Source: Gallionella sp. (GTDB lineage: Bacteria; Pseudomonadota; Gammaproteobacteria; Burkholderiales; Gallionellaceae). Taken from it: a stretch of DNA of 28,489 nt. The position numbers were made by a program, and so were the translations under genes. The DNA lies in NCBI GenBank assembly GCA_030690245.1, contig JAUYGW010000229.1, positions 1 to 28,489 on the forward strand, in the 5' to 3' direction. This document shows, piece by piece, positions 22,667-28,489 of the stretch (position 1 is its first letter; each line of letters begins with the position of its first letter). Under the pieces are notes generated by a model that saw only the letters and a program-made list of their open reading frames with translations, was not told the origin of the DNA and did not search any database.

Positions 22667-23742
22667 CGTTCGCTCAGTGGCTCGCCCAGGACATCAGGTT
22701 CTTCAGCGTGTTCAATTACATCACGCTGCGCGCGGTGCTGGCGGCGATGACCGCGCTGTTCATTTCATTTATGGTCGGGCCGGCGATGATCCGCAAGCTG
22801 ACCGCCTACAAGATCGGGCAATCGGTGCGCAGCGACGGGCCGCAGACGCATCTGGTCAAGGCCGGCACGCCGACGATGGGCGGCGCGCTGATCCTCACCT
22901 CGATCGCGATCACCACGCTGCTGTGGGGCGACCTGTCCAACCATTACGTGTGGGTGGTGCTGCTCACCACGCTGGGCTTCGGCGTGATCGGCTGGGTGGA
23001 CGACTACCGCAAGGTGGTACACCGCAACCCCAAGGGGCTGTCAGCCAGGGCAAAAATGTTCTGGCAGTCCATCATCGCGCTGATGGTCGGCGTCTACCTG
23101 TGGAATACCGCGACGCTGCCCGCGCAGACCGAACTCATCGTGCCGTTCCTGAAGTTCCTGATATTCCCGCTTCCGGCCTTCCTGTTCGTCGTGCTGGCCT
23201 ATCTGGTCATCGTCGGCAGCAGCAATGCGGTGAACCTGACCGACGGGCTGGACGGGCTGGCGATCCTGCCCACCGTGATGGTGAGCGGCGCGCTGGCAAT
23301 CTTCGCCTATGTCGCGGGCAATGCGGTGTTCTCGAAGTATCTCGGCATCCCCTACATCCCCGGCGCGGGCGAACTGGCGGTGTTTTGCGGCGCGCTCGCC
23401 GGCGCGGGGCTGGCCTTCCTGTGGTTCAACGCCTATCCCGCCGAAGTGTTCATGGGCGACGTCGGCGCGCTGTCGCTCGGCGCGGCGCTCGGCGTGGTGG
23501 CGGTGATCGTGCGCCAGGAGCTGGTGCTATTCATCATGGGCGGCGTGTTCGTGGTCGAGGCGGTCTCGGTGATGATCCAGGTGGCCTCGTTCAAACTCAC
23601 CGGTAAACGCGTGTTCCGGATGGCGCCGCTGCACCATCACTATGAGCTGAAGGGCTGGAAGGAAACGCAGGTCGTGGTCAGGTTCTGGATTATCACCATG
23701 CTGCTGGTCTTGATTGGCCTGGCGACGTTGAAGTTGAGATAG
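22657..23742 (+). CDS. mraY: Phospho-N-acetylmuramoyl-pentapeptide transferase MraY
   Basis: MraY transfers phospho-MurNAc-pentapeptide to undecaprenyl phosphate to form lipid I at the inner membrane. The 361-residue, ten-helix protein has the expected length and motifs: GTPTMGG (about 68-74), [19 protein letters not shown] (about 190-202), DVGALSLG and [13 protein letters not shown] 22657 has AAAGGA 7 nt upstream; an in-frame ATG at 22585 would add repeat-coded residues and is rejected. The start lies inside the last codons of murF, an overlap caused by the repeat at the murF end. Confidence 0.97.
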   Translation: MLLAFAQWLAQDIRFFSVFNYITLRAVLAAMTALFISFMVGPAMIRKLTAYKIGQSVRSDGPQTHLVKAGTPTMGGALILTSIAITTLLWGDLSNHYVWVVLLTTLGFGVIGWVDDYRKVVHRNPKGLSARAKMFWQSIIALMVGVYLWNTATLPAQTELIVPFLKFLIFPLPAFLFVVLAYLVIVGSSNAVNLTDGLDGLAILPTVMVSGALAIFAYVAGNAVFSKYLGIPYIPGAGELAVFCGALAGAGLAFLWFNAYPAEVFMGDVGALSLGAALGVVAVIVRQELVLFIMGGVFVVEAVSVMIQVASFKLTGKRVFRMAPLHHHYELKGWKETQVVVRFWIITMLLVLIGLATLKLR

Positions 23743-23752
23743 GAGGGAGCTC

Positions 23753-23845
23753 GTAGCGGGTAGCCAGTGGCTAGTAGCTAATAAGGAGCGCGCTTTGTGC
23801 GCGGCAATTAAAAGCTACAAGCTACAGGCTACAGGCTACAAGCTT
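23753..23845. repeat. Heptamer tandem/inverted repeat between mraY and murD
   Basis: The left arm is GTAGCGG, GTAGCCA, GTGGCTA, GTAGCTA (23753-23780). The right arm is AGCTACA, AGCTACA, GGCTACA, GGCTACA, AGCTT (23813-23845). Between them a perfect hairpin CGCGC-TTTGT-GCGCG lies at 23789-23803. The element fills nearly all of the 115-bp gap but leaves the murD ribosome binding site GGAGG at 23849 intact. Confidence 0.88.
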
Positions 23846-23857
23846 ATTGGAGGTAGA

Positions 23858-25249
23858 TTGAAACAATGGGCTGACAAAAATGTACTGGTGCTCGGTCTCG
23901 GTGAGACCGGGTTGTCGCTTGTGCGCTGGTTGAGCGCACAGGGCGCGCTCCTGCGCGTCGTGGACAGCCGCAGCGAGCCGCCCGGTTTGGCCGAAGCCGG
24001 CCGGCATGTCGCAGCCGGGCAGATTTTTTGCGGCGCATTCGGCGATGCGCTGCTCGAGGGCATCGACCTGATTGCGATCAGCCCCGGCGTGCCGTTGTCC
24101 GATCCATTTGTGCAACGCGCTGCCGCGCGCGGCATTCCCATCGTCGGCGACATCGAGTTGTTCGCGCAACAGCTCAGGATTCAGGATTCAAGATTCAGGA
24201 CTAAAGTCATCGCGATTACCGGCGCGAACGGCAAGACCACCGTGACCAGCATGGTGGAGCATCTGTGCAAGGCAGCTGGCAAGGATGCGGTCGCGGCGGG
24301 CAACATCTCACCGGCGGTGCTGGATGTGGTGCTGGCGCGCGGCGCAAACCAGCCGGAAATATGGGTGCTGGAATTGTCCAGCTTCCAGCTTGAAACGACC
24401 GCGACGCTGAATGCCGATGCGGCGACGGTGCTCAACATCAGCGAAGATCACCTCGACCGCTATGCCGGCATCGATGAATACGCGGCGGCCAAGGCGCGCA
24501 TTTTTACCGGCAGCGGGGTGCTGATTCTAAATCGTGACGATGCGCGCAGCATGGCCATGGCGTTGTCCGGTCGCGAGGCCGTAACCTTCGGACTCGATGT
24601 GTCGTCTCACGAACGGGATTTCGGCGTGGAGCGGGAGCGCGGCGATATCTGGCTAATGCAGGGCGATCAGCGGCTGCTCAAAGTCAGCGATTTACAGATC
24701 GCCGGAATGCACAACGTCGCCAACGCATTGGCCGCGCTGGCGCTGTGCCGTGCGATCGATTTGCCGATGCCGGCGTTGCTCGAAGCGTTGCGCAGCTTCA
24801 GGGGGTTGCCGCATCGCGTGGAGCGCGTGGCCGAGATCGACGGCGTGGTCTATTACGATGATTCCAAGGGAACCAATGTCGGCGCGACAGTCGCCGCGCT
24901 GGAGGGCTTGGGACGCAAGGTGGTGCTGCTGGCCGGCGGCGAAGGCAAAGGGCAGGATTTCGCGCCGCTCAAGCCGGCAGTGATGCGGCATGCGCGCGCG
25001 GTGGTGCTGATCGGGCGGGATGCGCCGCTGATCGCGTCGGCGCTGGAAGGTTGCGGCGTGCCGCTGCTGCATGTCAAGAACATGAACGACGCGGTGCGGC
25101 AGGCCGCGCAACTCGCGCAAGCGGGCGATGCGGTGCTGCTGTCGCCCGCTTGCGCGAGCTTCGACATGTTCCGCAATTATGCGCATCGTGCCGAGATCTT
25201 CGTGGAAGCGGTGCATGAGCTGATCAAGGAGGCCGCATGGTCTCGCTGA
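23858..25249 (+). CDS. murD: UDP-MurNAc-L-alanine:D-glutamate ligase MurD
   Basis: MurD adds D-glutamate to UDP-MurNAc-L-alanine. The 463-residue protein opens [19 protein letters not shown] (domain 1 Rossmann-like), has the P-loop TGANGKTT (Lys126), the LELSSFQLE and [10 protein letters not shown] motifs and the C-terminal [13 protein letters not shown] chose the rare TTG start at 23858 with GGAGG 4 nt upstream; the first upstream ATG frame runs through the heptamer repeat (SYKLQATGYKL) and is rejected. Residues about 107-115 (RIQDSRFRT) are translated from a 28-bp heptamer array at the domain 1-domain 2 boundary. The stop overlaps ftsW by 13 nt. Confidence 0.94.
   Translation: MKQWADKNVLVLGLGETGLSLVRWLSAQGALLRVVDSRSEPPGLAEAGRHVAAGQIFCGAFGDALLEGIDLIAISPGVPLSDPFVQRAAARGIPIVGDIELFAQQLRIQDSRFRTKVIAITGANGKTTVTSMVEHLCKAAGKDAVAAGNISPAVLDVVLARGANQPEIWVLELSSFQLETTATLNADAATVLNISEDHLDRYAGIDEYAAAKARIFTGSGVLILNRDDARSMAMALSGREAVTFGLDVSSHERDFGVERERGDIWLMQGDQRLLKVSDLQIAGMHNVANALAALALCRAIDLPMPALLEALRSFRGLPHRVERVAEIDGVVYYDDSKGTNVGATVAALEGLGRKVVLLAGGEGKGQDFAPLKPAVMRHARAVVLIGRDAPLIASALEGCGVPLLHVKNMNDAVRQAAQLAQAGDAVLLSPACASFDMFRNYAHRAEIFVEAVHELIKEAAWSR
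24175..24202 (+). repeat. Four heptamer units in frame within murD
   Basis: CAGGATT, CAGGATT, CAAGATT and CAGGACT follow each other without gap. They are translated as part of [11 protein letters not shown], just before the VIAITG strand that leads to the P-loop. There is no opposite-strand arm. The 28-bp length is not a multiple of three, so flanking bases must have changed too. Confidence 0.85.
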
Positions 25250-26448
25250 CGTCCGCTATGCAGGCCGATGCACGGGAGCCGCGCCGTCCTTACGCCGTCA
25301 AGACGCGTACCCGTCCGCCGCAGGCGCAGTTCGACGAATTGCTGATCTGGGTACTGATTGCGCTGCTCGCGCTCGGGCTGGTGATGGTGTATTCCGCCTC
25401 GATCGCGACGGCGGAAGCCGGGAAATTCACCGGCTACCAGCCGGCCTATTATCTGCTGCGGCATGGTGTGTTCATCGCAGTGGGATTGTTCGCCGGGCTG
25501 CTCGCCTTCCAGGTGCCGGTGCAGTTATGGCAGAACTATGCGCCCTACCTGTTCCTGACCGGGGCAGTGTTGCTGATCTTGGTGCTGATCCCGGGCATCG
25601 GGCGCGAAGTCAACGGCAGCCGCCGCTGGCTGTCGCTGTTCGTCGTCAACTTGCAGCCTTCGGAACTGATGAAACTGTTCGCCGTGCTGTATGCCGCGAG
25701 CTATACGGTGCGCAAGGCGAAGGTGAAGGGCACCTTCGTCAAGGCGTTCTTGCCGATGTTCGCGGTGATGGCGCTGGTCGGCAGCCTGCTGCTGCTGGAA
25801 CCGGACATGGGCGCGTTCGTGGTGATCTGCGTGATTGCGCTGTGCACGCTGTGGCTGGGCGGTTTCAATCTCAAGGTGTTTGCCGGGCTGGTCGTGACCT
25901 TGCCGCTGGCGTTTGCCGCGCTGATTCTTTCCTCTCCGTACCGCATGCAGCGCGTCATCGGCTTCATGGACCCGTGGTCCGACCCGTACGGCAAGGGCTA
26001 CCAGTTGAGCCATGCGCTGATCGCCTTCGGGCGCGGCGAATGGTTCGGCGTGGGTCTGGGCGGCAGCGTGGAAAAACTGTTCTACCTGCCGGAGGCGCAT
26101 ACCGATTTCCTGATGGCGGTGATCGCCGAAGAGCTGGGGCTGGCCGGCATCACGGCGGTCATCGCGCTGTTCGCGCTGTTCGTGGTGCGCGCCTTCCAGA
26201 TCGGCCGCCATGCCGCATTTCTCGATCGCAACTTTTCCGCGCTGACCGCGCAGGGCATCGGCGTGTGGCTCGGCGTGCAGGCGATGATCAACATCGGCGT
26301 AAACATGGGCGTGCTGCCGACCAAGGGGCTGACCCTGCCGTTCCTCAGCTTTGGCGGCAGCGGCCTGGTGGTGAACTGCATCGCCGCTGCGGTGCTGCTG
26401 CGAGTCGATTATGAAAACAGACGAGTTGCGCGGGGGCTTCCGGTATGA
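25237..26448 (+). CDS. ftsW: Septal peptidoglycan glycosyltransferase FtsW
   Basis: FtsW polymerises septal glycan from lipid II and works with FtsI. The 403-residue SEDS-family protein has about ten transmembrane helices after a basic N-terminus (about 1-40), and shows [16 protein letters not shown], the [29 protein letters not shown] loop and [18 protein letters not shown] 25237 has AAGGAGG 5 nt upstream and overlaps murD by 13 nt. The last ten codons ([10 protein letters not shown] and stop) recur 116 bp downstream with synonymous changes only. Confidence 0.97.
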   Translation: MVSLTSAMQADAREPRRPYAVKTRTRPPQAQFDELLIWVLIALLALGLVMVYSASIATAEAGKFTGYQPAYYLLRHGVFIAVGLFAGLLAFQVPVQLWQNYAPYLFLTGAVLLILVLIPGIGREVNGSRRWLSLFVVNLQPSELMKLFAVLYAASYTVRKAKVKGTFVKAFLPMFAVMALVGSLLLLEPDMGAFVVICVIALCTLWLGGFNLKVFAGLVVTLPLAFAALILSSPYRMQRVIGFMDPWSDPYGKGYQLSHALIAFGRGEWFGVGLGGSVEKLFYLPEAHTDFLMAVIAEELGLAGITAVIALFALFVVRAFQIGRHAAFLDRNFSALTAQGIGVWLGVQAMINIGVNMGVLPTKGLTLPFLSFGGSGLVVNCIAAAVLLRVDYENRRVARGLPV

Positions 26449-26564
26449 GCACACACTTTCACAACACGTCTGTTTCGGTGAAGGCTAACTTGCACAAGCA
26501 AGTTAAGCCCCGCAGGGGCGGCCGGAACCAAAACAGACGGGTTGCACGGGGATTGCCGGTATGA
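26414..26564 (+). repeat. Duplicated ftsW tail flanking a hairpin element
   Basis: The 35 bp at 26414-26448 and 26530-26564 match at 30 positions. Both can be read as [10 protein letters not shown] followed by TGA, and all five differences are synonymous at codon level (CGA/CGG, GCG/GCA, GGG/GGA, CTT/TTG). The second copy is in no complete gene. Confidence 0.85.
26467..26539. repeat. Nested hairpin element between ftsW and murG
   Basis: CGTCTGTTT at 26467 pairs with AAACAGACG at 26531 (second ftsW tail) or with the same word at 26415 in ftsW itself. Inside lie a perfect AACTTGC-ACAA-GCAAGTT hairpin (26487-26504) and GCCCC-GCA-GGGGC (26507-26519). The whole could fold as a multi-branched structure in RNA. 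Confidence 0.75.
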
Positions 26565-26574
26565 AAAGCATATT

Positions 26575-26660
26575 AGCCACGGATGAACACGGATACACAC
26601 AGATAAACACCGAACATGATGGTGGGGTTATCCGTGTTTCATCCGTGTTCATCCGTGGCT
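26575..26660. repeat. Inverted repeat of 10-bp units before murG
   Basis: AGCCACGGATGAACACGGAT at 26575-26594 has its perfect reverse complement at 26641-26660. Each arm is built from GGATGAACAC-like 10-bp units. Such CCACGGATGAACACGG elements are common intergenic repeats in environmental bacteria; this is from memory. It ends 22 bp before the murG start. Confidence 0.85.
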
Positions 26661-26682
26661 CAATTCTGTTTGAGGTTATGCG

Positions 26683-27747
26683 ATGAGCCGCTCCATACTC
26701 ATCATGGCAGGCGGCACCGGCGGGCACATCATGCCGGGGCTGGCGGTCGCCGACATCCTGCGTTCGCGAGGCTGGCAGGTAACGTGGCTGGGGGCGCCGG
26801 GCAGCATGGAGGCCGAACTGGTGCCGAAGCATGGTTACGGCATGGCTTGGGTGCGCTTCTCCGGCTTGCGCGGCAAAGGGATTCTGCGCAAATTGGCCCT
26901 GCCGTTCAATCTGCTGACCGCCCTGGGGCAGAGTGCAGCGGCGATCTTCCGCCACCGTCCCGATGTGGTGCTGGGTATGGGCGGTTACATCACTTTTCCG
27001 GGCGGCCTGATGGCGGCTTTGCTGCGCCGTCCGCTGGTGATCCACGAACAGAACTCCATCGCCGGGTTGAGCAACAAGGTTCTGGCGCGCATCGCGCAGG
27101 AGACACTGAGCGGTTTTCCCGATGTGCTGCCGAAGGCAGTCTGGTGCGGCAACCCGGTGCGCGGCAGCATCGCCGGATTGGCCGATCCGCAGATACGTTA
27201 TGCGGCGCGCAGCGGCAGGCTGAACCTGCTGGTCGTGGGCGGCAGCCTCGGTGCGAAGGCGCTCAACGAAACCCTGCCGCAAGCGCTCGCGTTGCTGCCG
27301 GCCGAGGTACGTCCGGAGGTGGTTCATCAAACCGGCAAACAGCATTTTGCGGCCGTGCAACAGCTGTACCGGCAGGCCGGCGTGCAGGCCGACATTCAGC
27401 CATTTCTCGAAGACATGGCCGGCAGCTACGCGAATGCCGACCTGGTGATCTGCCGCGCCGGCGCATTGACCATCGCGGAGCTCGCGGCGGCGGGCGTGGC
27501 AAGCATCCTGATCCCGTTCCCGTTTGCGGTGGACGACCACCAGACACACAACGCGCGCTTTCTCTCCGAGCGCGGCGCGGCGGTCTTGCTGCCGCAGAGC
27601 GAGTTGAGTGCGGAGAAGCTGGCGCAGTTGCTGCGCAGATTGGATCGCGAAAAATTAGCGGCGATGGCGCAGCAGGCGCGCGGTGTGGCCAAGGCCGATG
27701 CGGCACAACAAGTCGCGCAGGTTTGCGCAGAACTGGCTGAAGCATGA
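26683..27747 (+). CDS. murG: UDP-GlcNAc:lipid I GlcNAc transferase MurG
   Basis: MurG adds GlcNAc to lipid I to make lipid II on the inner face of the membrane. The 354-residue GT-B protein has the N-terminal [14 protein letters not shown] loop (about 10-23), [23 protein letters not shown] (about 123-134), the [10 protein letters not shown] motif of the C-terminal domain (about 186-195), [11 protein letters not shown] and [17 protein letters not shown] 26683 has GAGG 7 nt upstream. It is the only gene of the cluster with sizeable gaps on both sides, and both gaps are occupied by inverted repeats, so it may depend on readthrough or on its own promoter. Confidence 0.97.
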   Translation: MSRSILIMAGGTGGHIMPGLAVADILRSRGWQVTWLGAPGSMEAELVPKHGYGMAWVRFSGLRGKGILRKLALPFNLLTALGQSAAAIFRHRPDVVLGMGGYITFPGGLMAALLRRPLVIHEQNSIAGLSNKVLARIAQETLSGFPDVLPKAVWCGNPVRGSIAGLADPQIRYAARSGRLNLLVVGGSLGAKALNETLPQALALLPAEVRPEVVHQTGKQHFAAVQQLYRQAGVQADIQPFLEDMAGSYANADLVICRAGALTIAELAAAGVASILIPFPFAVDDHQTHNARFLSERGAAVLLPQSELSAEKLAQLLRRLDREKLAAMAQQARGVAKADAAQQVAQVCAELAEA

Positions 27748-27767
27748 ACTTCAGGGACAATGCTATT

Positions 27768-27839
27768 TACCACGAAGAACACGAAGATCACGAAGGGTTT
27801 TCGGTGTTCTTCTTCGTGTGCTTCGTGCTCTTCGTGGTA
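27768..27839. repeat. Inverted repeat of 9-bp units between murG and murC
   Basis: CACGAAGAA, CACGAAGAT and CACGAAG units at 27768-27795 are mirrored at 27812-27839 with three mismatches in 28. The 16-bp loop contains GGGTTTTCGGTG. This is the common ACCACGAAGAACACGAAG type of intergenic repeat. It leaves 17 bp before the murC start. Confidence 0.85.
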
Positions 27840-27856
27840 CAGATTGGGTTTTCGAG

Positions 27857-28489
27857 ATGAAACATAAAGTCAAACACCTCCATTTCGTCGGCATCGGCGG
27901 CTCCGGCATGAACGGCATCGCCGAAGTGCTGCTGAACCTCGGCTTTCAGGTCAGCGGTTCCGACCTCGGCGAGAATGTCGCCACGCAGCGCCTCAGGCAG
28001 CTCGGCGCGACGGTGAATCTCGGCCATGCCGAACAGCATCTCACCGACGCCGATGCGGTGGTGGTTTCCACCGCCGTCAAGGCAGACAATCCCGAAGTGG
28101 TCGCGGCGCGCGCGCGCCGCATCCCGGTGGTGCCGCGCGCGATGATGCTCGCGGAGCTGATGCGCCTGCGCCAGGGCATCGCGGTGGCGGGCACGCACGG
28201 CAAGACCACCACCACCTCGCTGGCCGCCAGCGTGCTGGCCAAGGGCGGTTTCGATCCCACCTTCGTGATCGGCGGCAAGCTCAACAGCAGCGGCGCCAAT
28301 GCCAGGCTCGGCACCGGCGAATTCATCGTCGCCGAGGCCGACGAATCGGATGCGTCGTTCCTGTATTTGCAGCCGATCATCGCGGTGATCACCAACATTG
28401 ACGCCGATCACATGGAGACCTACGGCCATGATTTCGGCAGGCTCAAGCAGGCATTCGTCGACTTCGTCGAGCACCTGCCGTTCTACGGC
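27857..28489 (+). CDS. murC: UDP-N-acetylmuramate:L-alanine ligase MurC (3' truncated by window edge)
   Basis: MurC adds L-alanine to UDP-MurNAc. The first 211 residues are present and the frame is open to the edge. They show the Rossmann-like start [19 protein letters not shown], the P-loop [10 protein letters not shown] (about 111-120), [26 protein letters not shown] and [13 protein letters not shown], all as in MurC. ATG 27857 lies 17 bp after the inverted repeat with only a weak GAG as ribosome binding site, so initiation may be poor or depend on mRNA folding. No in-frame insertion is seen in this part, unlike in murD, murE and murF. Confidence 0.96.
   Translation, partial: MKHKVKHLHFVGIGGSGMNGIAEVLLNLGFQVSGSDLGENVATQRLRQLGATVNLGHAEQHLTDADAVVVSTAVKADNPEVVAARARRIPVVPRAMMLAELMRLRQGIAVAGTHGKTTTTSLAASVLAKGGFDPTFVIGGKLNSSGANARLGTGEFIVAEADESDASFLYLQPIIAVITNIDADHMETYGHDFGRLKQAFVDFVEHLPFYG

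Noticed and set aside
22578..23606. 342-codon plus-strand ORF overlapping mraY in another frame
   Set aside because: The product is rich in Arg, Gly and Ala with no family motif, while the mraY frame has all MraY motifs.
23795..23857. Earlier ATG start for murD
   Set aside because: The extra residues SYKLQATGYKL are coded by the heptamer repeat, and the family N-terminus begins at the TTG with GGAGG before it.
23753..24202. Heptamer arrays as a CRISPR array
   Set aside because: Units are 7 bp without unique spacers, and no cas genes are present.
26616..27740. 374-codon plus-strand ORF overlapping murG in another frame
   Set aside because: Composition is typical of a shifted reading of a GC-rich gene, and the murG frame is certain.

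Overview
The window reads as a chromosomal segment of a betaproteobacterium. Gene content, protein style and the order of the division and cell-wall genes suggest Nitrosomonadales, perhaps near Gallionellaceae. That placement is inference from remembered family resemblance, not a search. The window has two very different halves.

Positions 1-14205 form an accessory envelope and stress region. On the minus strand lie a yqjD-yqjE-yqjK-like membrane operon (1304-268), a BON-domain lipoprotein, a DUF3309 mini-protein, an OmpA-domain lipoprotein paired with a DUF4398 lipoprotein, a small coiled lipoprotein, an Lmo0937-type mini membrane protein, a glycine-zipper lipoprotein, a small secreted protein, an AI-2E family permease and an unrecognised secreted protein. 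On the plus strand follow two tandem lipoproteins with Ig-like and DUF3494 (ice-binding-like) domains, an OmpA porin, two more BON lipoproteins, an sll1863-like coiled-coil protein and a LapA-domain protein. Almost every product is a lipoprotein, a secreted protein or a small membrane protein. Two of these genes (1909-2067 and 4083-4220) encode proteins of only about 50 residues.

Positions 14206-15976 hold a CRP/FNR-type regulator, a decayed fragment of a TpsB (ShlB/FhaC-type) transporter and the promoter of the division cluster. Five near-identical 16-bp palindromes of the form TGTGCGYTRRCGCACA lie 160-260 bp upstream of five envelope genes (3056, 4573, 6421, 7381, 9181). I propose that they are operators of one regulon, and that the regulator at 14434 is the most obvious candidate to bind them.

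Positions 15977-28489 are a canonical dcw cluster: mraZ-rsmH-ftsL-ftsI-murE-murF-mraY-murD-ftsW-murG-murC. It is compactly packed with overlapping starts and stops, and murC is cut by the window edge. It carries an unusually clear MraZ operator of four repeats with exact 10-bp period. Its most unusual property is invasion by short tandem and inverted repeats. Most have a 7-bp unit and several sit in frame inside murE, murF and murD. One extends the end of murF into mraY. Others fill the mraY-murD, ftsW-murG and murG-murC gaps, and the last codons of ftsW are duplicated with only synonymous differences.
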